This document shows, piece by piece, positions 1-7,996 of a DNA stretch of 64,000 nt. The stretch lies in NCBI GenBank assembly GCA_041739465.1, contig JBGSNX010000034.1:10019-74018 (forward strand), given 5' to 3'. Position numbers and translations under genes: made by a program. This stretch comes from BOKV01 sp041739465 (GTDB lineage: Bacteria > Pseudomonadota > Alphaproteobacteria > Rhizobiales > Rhizobiaceae). How positions within the stretch are numbered: the stretch's first letter is position 1; each line of letters opens with the position of its first letter. Under the pieces are notes generated by a model, which was not told where the DNA came from, did not search any database, and worked only from the letters and a program-made list of their open reading frames with translations.

Positions 1-67
1 CGAAAAGGCCGGCGGATCGGTCACGATCCTTGAGCACGCTGCTCCCAAAGAAGAAGCAGCCAGCTAA
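1..67 (+). CDS. rplO: 50S ribosomal protein L15, C-terminal fragment
   Basis: Only the last 21 codons and the stop (65-67) lie in the window. The visible tail begins EKAGGSVTIL, the conserved C-terminal strand of ribosomal protein L15, followed by a short Ala/Glu-rich end. L15 is a late-assembling large-subunit protein and is normally the gene just before secY in the spc operon, as here. The start and most of the protein lie upstream of the window. Confidence 0.85.
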   Translation, partial: EKAGGSVTILEHAAPKEEAAS

Positions 68-73
68 AACTTG

Positions 74-99
74 AAAAGCGGCGCCTCTGGCGCCGTTTT
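74..99 (+). terminator. Rho-independent terminator after rplO
   Basis: A seven-base-pair GC stem (79-85 with 89-95, loop TCT) is preceded by AAAA and followed by TTTT. It lies seven bases after the rplO stop. It probably ends a fraction of spc-operon transcripts before secY, so secY-adk may also need a promoter in the 170 bases that follow. Confidence 0.75.
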
Positions 100-271
100 C
101 TTGTGGGGCGGCCAAACGCCGCCGAAACATCGCAATCGTGATCCGGCCAAACGGCAATGGAACAACGAATTGCATGGCAATCCGCGAATGGCATGACTAT
201 GTTCGCGGTTCAGGTCTGAAAGGGGGAACACGTTGAAATGACGTGATCCCCGCAATCAATTGGAGAACCGC

Positions 272-1612
272 ATGGCATCGGCAGCCGAACAACTTGTTGC
301 CAATCTGAACTTCGGAGCCTTTTCCAAGGCCGAGGAACTCAAGAAGCGCATATGGTTCACGCTTGGCGCGTTGATCGTCTACCGGTTGGGTACATACATC
401 CCGCTGCCGGGCATTGATCCTGCAGCCTATGCACAGGCCTTCGAGACCCAGAGCCGCGGCGTCTTCGGTCTTTTCAACATGTTCTCCGGCGGTGCCGTCG
501 AGCGCCTTGCGATCTTCTCGCTTGGCATCATGCCCTACATTTCCGATTCGATCATCATGCAGTTGATGACTTCGATCGTGCCTTCGCTTGAAGCCTTGAA
601 AAAGGAAGGCGAACAGGGACGCAAAGTCATCAATCAGTACACCCGCTATGGCACGGTTCTGCTTGGCACGCTTCAGGCTTACGGCCTTGCCGTTGGACTT
701 GAATCGGGCAATGGCATTGTTACCGATCCAGGGCTGTTTTTCCGCATCAGTACCGTCATTTCCCTGCTTGGCGGGACAATGTTCCTGATGTGGCTTGGCG
801 AACAGATCACGGCGCGCGGAATCGGCAACGGCATCTCGCTGATCATCTTTGCAGGCATCGTTGCGTCCTTGCCGGGCGCTCTTGCCGGCACCCTCGAACT
901 GGGCCGGACCGGCGCGTTGTCGACCGTGTTCATTCTGGCCATCCTGTTTCTGGCCGCAGCAGTCATCGCATTCATCGTCTATGTCGAGCGCGCCCAGCGC
1001 CGGTTGCTGATCCAGTATCCCAAGCGCCAGGTCGGCAACCAGATGTTTCAGGGCGAATCGTCACACCTGCCGTTGAAGCTGAACACCGCAGGCGTTATCC
1101 CGCCGATCTTTGCGTCGTCGCTGTTGCTTTTGCCTGCAACCGTTTCCGGATTTGCCAATCAGGCGCAAATGCCGGCATGGCTGGCGACCATCACGACTGC
1201 GCTTGGCCATGGCCAGCCGCTTTACATGCTGCTTTTCGCGTCGATGATCGTGTTTTTTGCGTTTTTCTACACGGCGATCGTGTTCAATCCGAAGGAAACT
1301 GCCGACAATCTGAAGCGCCATGGCGGCTTCATCCCCGGCATTCGCCCCGGGGAGCGCACCGCTGAATACATCGACTACGTTCTCACCCGCATAACTGTCC
1401 TTGGGGCCATCTACCTGGTGATCGTCTGCCTCTTACCCGAATTTCTAATATCGGCGGCAGGCGTTCCGTTCTATCTGGGTGGTACTTCGTTGCTGATCGT
1501 GGTTTCTGTAACCATGGATACGGTAGCGCAGATCCAGGGACACCTTCTTGCCCATCAGTATGAGGGGTTGGTCAAGAAGGCCAAGTTGCGCGGGGGGAAA
1601 CGCGGTAAATGA
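272..1612 (+). CDS. secY: Preprotein translocase subunit SecY
   Basis: This is the 446-residue pore subunit of the SecYEG inner-membrane channel, which moves unfolded preproteins across, or membrane proteins into, the cytoplasmic membrane. Family marks include the N-terminal amphipathic stretch before TM1, the YRLGTYIPLPGID segment, about ten hydrophobic segments and the cytosolic loop VERAQRRLLIQYPKRQ that contacts SecA and ribosomes. The ATG at 272 is chosen because GGAG lies seven bases upstream; an in-frame TTG at 260 would add four residues. The stop overlaps the adk start as ATGA, so the two genes are probably translationally coupled. Confidence 0.97.
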   Translation: MASAAEQLVANLNFGAFSKAEELKKRIWFTLGALIVYRLGTYIPLPGIDPAAYAQAFETQSRGVFGLFNMFSGGAVERLAIFSLGIMPYISDSIIMQLMTSIVPSLEALKKEGEQGRKVINQYTRYGTVLLGTLQAYGLAVGLESGNGIVTDPGLFFRISTVISLLGGTMFLMWLGEQITARGIGNGISLIIFAGIVASLPGALAGTLELGRTGALSTVFILAILFLAAAVIAFIVYVERAQRRLLIQYPKRQVGNQMFQGESSHLPLKLNTAGVIPPIFASSLLLLPATVSGFANQAQMPAWLATITTALGHGQPLYMLLFASMIVFFAFFYTAIVFNPKETADNLKRHGGFIPGIRPGERTAEYIDYVLTRITVLGAIYLVIVCLLPEFLISAAGVPFYLGGTSLLIVVSVTMDTVAQIQGHLLAHQYEGLVKKAKLRGGKRGK

Positions 1613-2262
1613 GACTGATCTTGCTTGGCCCGCCTGGCGCGGGGAAGGGGACCCAGGCCAAGTTGCTGGTAGACCACTATGGTCTGCCCCAGCTGTCCAC
1701 GGGAGACATGCTTCGAGAGGCAGTGGCCAATGCCACGCCTGTAGGCCTTGAGGCGAAAGCCGTCATGGCATCGGGCAAACTGGTTTCCGACGACATCGTC
1801 AACGCGATCGTGTCAGACCGCCTTGACCGCGAAGATTGCCAGGGCGGTTTCATTCTGGACGGCTTTCCACGCACACTTGAACAAGCCGACGCACTTTCCG
1901 ACATGCTGATTGAAAAAGGCATGGGTCTGGATTGCGTGGTGGAACTTGAAGTCAACGACGACCAACTTGTGGCACGTGTTTCAGGCCGGTATACCTGCGC
2001 CAAGTGCGGCGAAGGTTATCACGACGAATTCAAGCTGCCCAAAGTGGCGGGTGTTTGCGACCGTTGCGGCAGCCACGATTTCAAGCGACGCCCCGACGAC
2101 AACGCCGAAACCATGCGCACCCGGTTGCAAGCCTATTACAAGGAAACAGCGCCGCTGATCGGCTATTACTATGCCAATGACCTTTTGAAGCGGGTAGATG
2201 GCATGGGAGAGATTGACGACATTCAGGGTGAATTGCGCAGGGTTATCGAAGCATCTGTCTGA
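1609..2262 (+). CDS. adk: Adenylate kinase, zinc-type long form
   Basis: The enzyme interconverts ATP + AMP and 2 ADP in the cytosol. The 217-residue protein has the P-loop GPPGAGKGTQ (residues 8-16) and the conserved DGFPRT motif (84-89). The long LID domain carries four cysteines, C130, C133, C150 and C153, in CxxC...CxxC spacing. This arrangement binds a structural zinc ion in Gram-positive adenylate kinases; E. coli Adk lacks it. The ATG overlaps the secY stop by four bases. The secY-adk order is the usual spc-operon ending. Confidence 0.97.
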   Translation: MRLILLGPPGAGKGTQAKLLVDHYGLPQLSTGDMLREAVANATPVGLEAKAVMASGKLVSDDIVNAIVSDRLDREDCQGGFILDGFPRTLEQADALSDMLIEKGMGLDCVVELEVNDDQLVARVSGRYTCAKCGEGYHDEFKLPKVAGVCDRCGSHDFKRRPDDNAETMRTRLQAYYKETAPLIGYYYANDLLKRVDGMGEIDDIQGELRRVIEASV

Positions 2263-2313
2263 AATTTTCGGGAAGAAACAATTGCTTTTGCGAAAACATG
2301 ACAATTGTGCTGC

Positions 2314-2342
2314 TTGACTCGGGGACTACCAGCAACTATCAG
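2314..2342 (+). promoter_or_regulatory. Candidate promoter for rpsM-rpsK-rpoA-rplQ
   Basis: The 265-base gap between adk and rpsM is large for this operon. It contains TTGACT (2314-2319), a 17-base spacer and TATCAG (2337-2342), a reasonable housekeeping promoter. This would make the alpha operon partly independent of spc transcription. The call comes from motif reading alone. Confidence 0.4.
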
Positions 2343-2527
2343 GAACCATCTTCGCGACAATGCGCGTGACTGGAGCCGGTCCCCCAATGGGAAAGCCGGT
2401 CCCGGTCATTGATGTTTTGAAGCATCTCATTCTGCCCAGGCAGAGCGAAAAACCACCGCAAGGGCCGGCCTCCACCGGACGCGGCAAAACAAACTACGGG
2501 GCGACCCGTTCCACATGGAGAAATTAA

Positions 2528-2896
2528 ATGGCTCGTATAGCCGGTGTAAACATTCCAACGAACAAGCGCGTCATCATTGCGCTTCAGTATATCCATGGCA
2601 TTGGCCCCAAGGGTGCCCAGGAAATCATCACGAAAGTCAACATCGCGCCAGCGCGCCGTGTCAATGAGCTTTCCGATGCAGAAGTCTTGCAAATCCGCGA
2701 AGTGATCGACCGCGATTACCTCGTCGAGGGCGATCTTCGCCGCGAAACTTCAATGAACATCAAGCGTTTGATGGACCTTGGCTGCTATCGCGGCCTTCGC
2801 CATCGTCGTGGATTGCCAGTGCGCGGTCAGCGTACCCACACCAACGCCCGCACCCGCAAGGGGCCGGCCAAGGCAATTGCAGGCAAGAAGAAGTAA
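2528..2896 (+). CDS. rpsM: 30S ribosomal protein S13
   Basis: The 122-residue protein sits at the head of the 30S subunit and contacts the P-site tRNA and inter-subunit bridges. It begins MARIAGVNIPTNKRV, has the helix-two-turns-helix region IHGIGPKGAQEI, and ends in the basic RHRRGLPVRGQRTHTNART segment typical of S13. Length is normal for the family. A GGAG at 2517-2520 precedes the ATG. It opens the alpha-operon block rpsM-rpsK-rpoA-rplQ. Confidence 0.98.
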   Translation: MARIAGVNIPTNKRVIIALQYIHGIGPKGAQEIITKVNIAPARRVNELSDAEVLQIREVIDRDYLVEGDLRRETSMNIKRLMDLGCYRGLRHRRGLPVRGQRTHTNARTRKGPAKAIAGKKK

Positions 2897-2900
2897 GAAA

Positions 2901-2972
2901 GCGGATGGCGAATGGCGAATGGCCAATGGGATTGACCATTGGCTGCTGGCTATTTGCCGCTCACTTTCCCCG
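2901..2972 (+). repeat. Heptamer repeat and imperfect palindrome between rpsM and rpsK
   Basis: Four consecutive seven-base units based on ATGGCGA run from 2905 to 2932. They merge into a perfect eight-base stem, GCCAATGG (2922-2929) with CCATTGGC (2936-2943), and flanking sequence continues as a weaker complement out to about 2972. The element fills the space between two ribosomal protein genes and has no T-tract, so it is not a standard terminator. It could act as an mRNA-processing or stabilising hairpin, or be a copy of a dispersed intergenic repeat. Confidence 0.6.
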
Positions 2973-3022
2973 GTGTAGCCGCTGGAACTACGGCGGCGCT
3001 TAGATCGAACGAAAGGACTGAC

Positions 3023-3412
3023 ATGGCCAAGGAAGCCGCACGCGTCAAAAAACGCGAACGCAAGAACATCTCGTCGGGCGTAGCCCACGTGAACTCCACC
3101 TTCAACAACACGATGATCACCATCACCGACGCACAGGGAAACACCATTTCCTGGTCTTCGGCCGGTGCACAAGGCTTCAAGGGTTCGCGCAAGTCGACCC
3201 CATATGCCGCTCAGGTCGCCGCCGAAGATTGCGCCCGCAAGGCGCAGGAACACGGCATGCGGTCTTTGGAAGTGGAAGTACGCGGTCCCGGTTCAGGCCG
3301 CGAATCAGCACTTCGTGCGCTGCAGGCCGCAGGCTTTCAGATCACGTCAATCCGCGATGTTACCACCATTCCCCACAACGGCTGCCGTCCGCGCAAGAAG
3401 CGCCGCGTCTGA
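3023..3412 (+). CDS. rpsK: 30S ribosomal protein S11
   Basis: The 129-residue protein forms part of the small-subunit platform near the mRNA exit, with S6 and S18. Recognisable segments are VAHVNSTFNNTMITITD and the C-terminal TTIPHNGCRPRKKRRV, both S11 signatures. The ATG at 3023 follows GAAAGGA and gives the usual length; an upstream in-frame ATG at 2939 falls in the intergenic palindrome and is rejected. Confidence 0.98.
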   Translation: MAKEAARVKKRERKNISSGVAHVNSTFNNTMITITDAQGNTISWSSAGAQGFKGSRKSTPYAAQVAAEDCARKAQEHGMRSLEVEVRGPGSGRESALRALQAAGFQITSIRDVTTIPHNGCRPRKKRRV

Positions 3413-3416
3413 CGAA

Positions 3417-3451
3417 AGCCCCCCTGCAACAAATCCGCATTGCAGGGGGCT
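3417..3451 (+). promoter_or_regulatory. Strong hairpin between rpsK and rpoA
   Basis: An arm at 3417-3429 pairs with 3440-3451, giving about twelve base pairs with one bulged C and a ten-base loop. No U-tract follows. It lies five bases after the rpsK stop and 55 before the rpoA start, so it more likely sets mRNA processing, stability or relative expression of rpsK and rpoA than full termination. Confidence 0.55.
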
Positions 3452-3505
3452 AAGGGATCTCGCCACGAAGGGATGGTGGCAGGTTAACCTGAAGGAAAAT
3501 ACCAT

Positions 3506-4516
3506 ATGATCACCAAGAACTGGTCCGAGCTCATCAAGCCAAACAAGCTGGAAGTGGTTTCTTCATCCGCAACCAAGGCTGTGCTCGTGGCTGAACCGCT
3601 GGAACGCGGTTACGGCCTGACGCTGGGCAATGCCCTGCGCCGCGTGCTTCTTTCTTCACTGCAGGGTGCAGCAGTGACTGCCGTCCAGATTGACGGCGTA
3701 CTGCATGAATTCTCCTCGATTTCCGGGGTTCGCGAGGACGTGACCGACATGGTCCTCAACATCAAGGAAATCTCCATCAAGATGCAGGGCGATGGTCCCA
3801 AGCGCATGGTCATCCGCAAGGAAGGCCCGGGCTCGGTCACCGCTGGCGATAGCCAGACAGTTGGCGATGTTGAGATCCTCAACCCGCACCATGTCATCTG
3901 CACCCTCGACGAGGGCGCGGAAATCCGCATGGAACTGACCGTCAACACCGGCAAGGGCTATGTGCCTTCCGACCGCAACCGGTCTGAAGATGCGCCAATC
4001 GGCCTCATCCCGGTGGACAGCCTTTATTCGCCGGTCCGCAAGGTTTCCTACAAGATCGACAACACCCGTGAGGGCCAGGTTCTCGATTACGACAAGTTGA
4101 CACTGACAGTTGAAACCGATGGCTCGGTCAGCCCGGAAGATGCCGTTGCCTACGCGGCGCGCATCGTTCAGGACCAGCTGTCGATCTTCGTCAATTTCGA
4201 TGAGCCGCAGAAGGAAGAAATCCGCGAAGAAGTCGCAGAACTCGCCTTCAATCCAGCGCTGCTCAAGAAGGTCGACGAATTGGAATTGTCGGTTCGTTCG
4301 GCAAACTGCCTGAAGAACGACAACATTGTCTATATTGGCGATCTGATCCAGAAGACCGAAGCAGAAATGCTGCGCACCCCGAACTTCGGCCGCAAGTCCT
4401 TGAACGAAATCAAGGAAGTACTGGCTGGCATGGGGCTGCACCTTGGCATGGAAGTGCCGGCATGGCCGCCGGAAAACATTGACGACCTCGCAAAGCGTTA
4501 CGAGGACCAGTACTGA
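3506..4516 (+). CDS. rpoA: DNA-directed RNA polymerase subunit alpha
   Basis: The 336-residue subunit forms the dimer on which RNA polymerase assembles. The N-terminal domain (about 1-235) carries EPLERGYGLTLGNALRRVLL. The C-terminal domain (about 250-325) has LELSVRSANCLKNDNI and the helix-hairpin-helix GRKSLNEIKEVLAGMGL, which binds UP-element DNA and activators. Length is standard. The ATG at 3506 has AAGGAAAA upstream. A perfect eight-base-pair hairpin without a T-tract (4527-4545) follows the stop. Confidence 0.98.
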   Translation: MITKNWSELIKPNKLEVVSSSATKAVLVAEPLERGYGLTLGNALRRVLLSSLQGAAVTAVQIDGVLHEFSSISGVREDVTDMVLNIKEISIKMQGDGPKRMVIRKEGPGSVTAGDSQTVGDVEILNPHHVICTLDEGAEIRMELTVNTGKGYVPSDRNRSEDAPIGLIPVDSLYSPVRKVSYKIDNTREGQVLDYDKLTLTVETDGSVSPEDAVAYAARIVQDQLSIFVNFDEPQKEEIREEVAELAFNPALLKKVDELELSVRSANCLKNDNIVYIGDLIQKTEAEMLRTPNFGRKSLNEIKEVLAGMGLHLGMEVPAWPPENIDDLAKRYEDQY

Positions 4517-4566
4517 TTGCGGCTTTGGCCGGGCTCAGCCCGGCCATGGTCGAAAACACCTGCTGT

Positions 4567-4597
4567 TTGAAAAAAAGCCGGGTGGAGTGATATAGAT
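4567..4597 (+). promoter_or_regulatory. Candidate promoter for rplQ
   Basis: TTGAAA (4567-4572) and TATAGAT (4591-4597) are separated by 18 bases in the 130-base gap between rpoA and rplQ, just after a GC hairpin. This would let L17 be made independently of rpoA. Motif evidence only. Confidence 0.4.
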
Positions 4598-4646
4598 TTA
4601 GTCGAGTATGCGGCAACGCCGCACAAGGGAAACCAAGGAGAGCGCC

Positions 4647-5072
4647 ATGCGCCACCAGAAACAGGGCCGTTTGCTCAACCGCACGGCAAGCCACCGCAAG
4701 GCAATGTTTGCAAACATGGCTGCTGCGCTCATTGAACACGAGCAGATCGTGACAACCTTGCCAAAGGCAAAGGATTTGCGTCCGATTGCTGAAAAGCTGA
4801 TCACATTGGGCAAGCGCGGTGATCTGCATGCCCGCCGCCAGGCAATTTCGCAGATCCGCGACGTTGTTCAGGTTCGCAAGCTCTTCGATATCCTGGGCCC
4901 CCGCTACAAAGACCGTAATGGCGGTTATTGCCGCGTTCTCAAGGCTGGCTTTCGCTACGGCGACAATGCCCCGCTGGCCGTGATCGAATTTGTTGACCGC
5001 GACACCGAGGCGAAAGGCGCCAAGGATCGTGCACGCATCGCCGAGATGGAAGCTGCCGCCAACGAGGCGTGA
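4647..5072 (+). CDS. rplQ: 50S ribosomal protein L17
   Basis: The 141-residue protein binds 23S rRNA near the peptide exit. It opens MRHQKQGRLLNRTASHRKAM and contains LITLGKRGDLHARRQA, both characteristic of L17. The start at 4647 has AAGGAG seven bases upstream. The tail after residue 120 is acidic and Ala/Glu-rich, as in other alphaproteobacterial L17 proteins. It is the last gene of the ribosomal block. Confidence 0.98.
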   Translation: MRHQKQGRLLNRTASHRKAMFANMAAALIEHEQIVTTLPKAKDLRPIAEKLITLGKRGDLHARRQAISQIRDVVQVRKLFDILGPRYKDRNGGYCRVLKAGFRYGDNAPLAVIEFVDRDTEAKGAKDRARIAEMEAAANEA

Positions 5073-5096
5073 GCCATCCAAGCGACTGCAAAGATT

Positions 5097-5127
5097 GAAA
5101 GCCGGGGCATCAAACCCCGGCTTTTTT
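5097..5127 (+). terminator. Rho-independent terminator of the alpha operon
   Basis: GCCGGGG (5101-5107) pairs with CCCCGGC (5115-5121) and is followed by six T residues. It stands 24 bases after the rplQ stop and also separates the operon from the convergent EEP-family gene. Confidence 0.88.
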
Positions 5128-5147
5128 GTTGGCGGGAAAGTCGGGCG

Positions 5148-6263
5148 CTAAAGGTTGAAATCGGCGAAAACCGCATGATGATCTGATCCGGCATGGACCG
5201 GCTTCACCAGGCTTTCATAGACTTCCCATTTTTTCGGCCGGACGCCCGGCCATGCGCCCTTGCGGAAATATCCGCCACCGGTCATCGCGCCAAAAAGTGC
5301 GGGTGACAGCAGGATGTAGTCGAGTTTGTTCGACTTCGTCGCGCCGCCATAGGTGCCCGGAAATCCGCCATCGTCGAACGCTGGATGAACGCTGCAATCT
5401 TTCAGGTCCGTTCCAGAAAGCAACGGCTCCAACGGATCGCTTTCCGGCGTGTCATTGAGATCGCCACAGATCGCCACATGTTTGATGCCTTTATTGCGCA
5501 ATTCCTTGTAGATTTTCGCCACCTTTTTTGCCTGCGCCTTGCGTCTTGCATTGGATTGCGCCGGTATTCCGTAGCCCTTGCTTTTGAGATGGTTGACCAG
5601 CACCCAGATGACTTCGCCGCCCGGCGTCGTCACCTCAAACTCCGGGCAATCGCGGCTGAAAAGCCAGTCTTCCTGGCCCGGCGCCTTGTCGTGCACATGG
5701 CTGCGCATGTTGCCGATCCGGTATCCCGATGAAGTCATCAGCCCGACATCAATGCCGCGCTCGTCATTGCCGTCGATCAGCATGATCTGGTCAAAAGGTG
5801 CCCCGCCCACAGCCGGCAATATGTCCCGGTTGAATTCCTTGAGGGCGGTTCGGTCTTCCGCTTCGACCACGGCGAATATGTTGGCCTTCAGATCACTGAC
5901 AACCTGCGCCGTATTCAAAATTGCAGTCTCGTTGATTGGCTCCTCGCGAAGCTCTACCCAGCCGATCCAGTCTGTCCGGCCAGATGCCACAACTTCCACC
6001 GGGCCATTCTTGGGACGCTTCAGCAGGCTGCCCCGGTTGCGCCGCAAAATGACCATCGGCCCGGTATCACTTTTTGTCAGACCCAGTTCCGCGATGAGTT
6101 CAAGGATTTTGTCCTTGATGGCAGGTGTGTAGACCGGCTCCTCCAGCAGTTCGGATAGCGCCTTGAATTTCTCGAGGACCGGGCGTCCCTCCGACCAGGT
6201 TTCCTGGTTGAGGGCCTTTGCACGGGAAAACAAATTCTCCACATTGTAGGATGCGATGCGCAT
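5148..6263 (-). CDS. Endonuclease/exonuclease/phosphatase family protein
   Basis: This 371-residue protein has the EEP fold shared by DNase I-like nucleases and inositol-phosphate phosphatases. It starts MRIASYNVENLF, the metal-binding Asn/Glu strand, carries a mid-protein FAVVEAED acidic site, the GDLNDTPESDPL motif and the closing SDHHAVFADF catalytic Asp-His. No signal peptide is seen, so it is probably cytosolic; the substrate cannot be told. The ATG at 6263 has GGAGG five bases upstream; a 26-residue longer frame lacks a good site. It points away from the divergent protease gene. Confidence 0.8.
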   Translation of the reverse strand: MRIASYNVENLFSRAKALNQETWSEGRPVLEKFKALSELLEEPVYTPAIKDKILELIAELGLTKSDTGPMVILRRNRGSLLKRPKNGPVEVVASGRTDWIGWVELREEPINETAILNTAQVVSDLKANIFAVVEAEDRTALKEFNRDILPAVGGAPFDQIMLIDGNDERGIDVGLMTSSGYRIGNMRSHVHDKAPGQEDWLFSRDCPEFEVTTPGGEVIWVLVNHLKSKGYGIPAQSNARRKAQAKKVAKIYKELRNKGIKHVAICGDLNDTPESDPLEPLLSGTDLKDCSVHPAFDDGGFPGTYGGATKSNKLDYILLSPALFGAMTGGGYFRKGAWPGVRPKKWEVYESLVKPVHAGSDHHAVFADFNL

Positions 6264-6433
6264 GCAAGCCTCCATTGACTGTGTTTGACTGAACTTGCCC
6301 CCGCAGGTTGCAATCCTGATACCTTGTGCTGTCACATGCAACTGGCGCGCCGCGCGGTTTTTGCAGCAAGCCTTTCAACTGCCCCGATCGCTGGTTATAT
6401 GGGGTTCAATCCATCTGCTCTGGGAGAACCCAA

Positions 6434-7969
6434 TTGCCTCATCAATTCATCGCCAGGTTGTTTCTCGCACTCACCTTGATCATCGGGACCGTTGCCCCGG
6501 TGCACGCGGAGGAAGGTTCAACCTCGATATTCCGCGATGCGCTCGGCAGGCTGATGGGCAGCAAGGAACCAAACGGCACCGTGCAGAACGACAAGTCGCA
6601 GCCGGCGCAGGCAGAGGTTTCGCCGCAGGTGCCGTCCTCAGCTGAGGAAATCCGGCTTTCTTTCTCGCCTGTAGTGAAAAAAGTCGCCGACTCAGTGGTG
6701 AACGTCTATGGCGTGCGGCGGCAGCGGGAAGCCCGCTCGCCCTTTGCCGGAGATCCGTTTTTCGAAAGGTTTTTCGGGCAAATGCCGCAGAGCCGACGGG
6801 GCAACTCGTCGCTGGGTTCGGGCGTGATTGCGACTGAAGATGGAATTGTGCTGACCAACAACCACGTCATTGCCAACATGGATGACGTCAAGATTGCGTT
6901 GGCAGATGGTCGCGAGTTCGAGTGCGACATCGTGCTTGCCGACGAAAAATCTGATCTGGCGGTTCTCAAGGTTCGCGACAAGGCGGCAAAGTTCCAGCCG
7001 ATCGTCATTGGCGATTCGGATGCGGTTGCCGTTGGTGATCTGGTATTGGCCATCGGCAATCCGTTCGGGGTCGGCCAGACGGTGACCATGGGCATTGTTT
7101 CTGCGGTCTCGCGCACGTTGGCCGGCGTCAACGACTACAATTTTTTCATCCAGACAGATGCTTCCATCAACCCCGGCAATTCGGGCGGTGCACTGGTGGA
7201 CATGAACGGCAGGCTCATTGGCATCAACACGATGATCTATTCACGGTCCGGCGGCTCGGTGGGCATCGGCTATGCCGTGCCTTCAAACATGACACGGGTC
7301 GTTCTCAATTCTGCCCAGACCGGCAACAAGGTCTTGCGGCCTTGGCTTGGTGCCTCGTTCCAGCCGGTATCGGCTGAAATTGCTGAAAGCCTTGGCCTTG
7401 ACCGGCCGCGCGGTGCACTTGTTACAGCGATTGCCGACAAAAGCCCTGCGCGGGATGCAGGCTTGCAGCCAGGAGACATCGTGCTTGCCTTGGAAGGCAA
7501 CGCCATCGAACATCCAGATGCGCTCGGTTACCGGCTGGACACTGCAGGTATTGGGGCCAAGATCGACATGACGGTTCTCTCGCGTGGCCGCGAAAAATCG
7601 GTGGAACTCACATTGCTTTCACCACCTGAAAGCGTCCCGCGCGAGGAAATAGAATTGCCGCAGCAATCGGTGCTTTGGGGCGCAAAAATCGCCAATCTGT
7701 CACCAGCCGTGGCGCAGGAAGTGGGTCTTCAAAGTGCACAGTCAGGGGTTGTGATGATGGCGGTGGCCCCGCAGTCTCCAGCAGCGCTCAACGGCATGCG
7801 CAAGGGCGATGTGGTGCGGGAGATCAACGGCGTTGAAATCACCAAGACAGCCGAACTTCTGGAAATCACCACGACCCGCACCCGCGCCTGGCAGTTTGTG
7901 GTTGAGCGTGGCGGGCGAACGCTGGTGTTTGAACGCAATGGCGGTTTCTTCCGCCAACTGGTTCGGTGA
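6434..7969 (+). CDS. Periplasmic DegP/HtrA-like serine protease with two PDZ domains
   Basis: This 511-residue protein is a trypsin-fold quality-control protease of the envelope. The proposed TTG start at 6434 has GGGAGA upstream and yields a clear signal peptide (MPHQFIARLFLALTLIIG...) cleaved after VHA at residue 25. The triad is visible as H144 (TNNHVI), D174 (KSDLAVLKV) and S250 (NPGNSGGAL). Two PDZ domains follow (about 345-420 and 440-505) for substrate recognition and oligomer gating. Upstream starts at 6326 would bury the signal peptide. It is followed 27 bases later by rarA. Confidence 0.88.
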   Translation: MPHQFIARLFLALTLIIGTVAPVHAEEGSTSIFRDALGRLMGSKEPNGTVQNDKSQPAQAEVSPQVPSSAEEIRLSFSPVVKKVADSVVNVYGVRRQREARSPFAGDPFFERFFGQMPQSRRGNSSLGSGVIATEDGIVLTNNHVIANMDDVKIALADGREFECDIVLADEKSDLAVLKVRDKAAKFQPIVIGDSDAVAVGDLVLAIGNPFGVGQTVTMGIVSAVSRTLAGVNDYNFFIQTDASINPGNSGGALVDMNGRLIGINTMIYSRSGGSVGIGYAVPSNMTRVVLNSAQTGNKVLRPWLGASFQPVSAEIAESLGLDRPRGALVTAIADKSPARDAGLQPGDIVLALEGNAIEHPDALGYRLDTAGIGAKIDMTVLSRGREKSVELTLLSPPESVPREEIELPQQSVLWGAKIANLSPAVAQEVGLQSAQSGVVMMAVAPQSPAALNGMRKGDVVREINGVEITKTAELLEITTTRTRAWQFVVERGGRTLVFERNGGFFRQLVR

Positions 7970-7996
7970 GACTGCAATGCAGCGTGCGCGCCATTC

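Noticed and set aside
679..975. Leftward open frame inside secY
   Set aside because: It is an antisense shadow; the rightward secY frame carries all family motifs.
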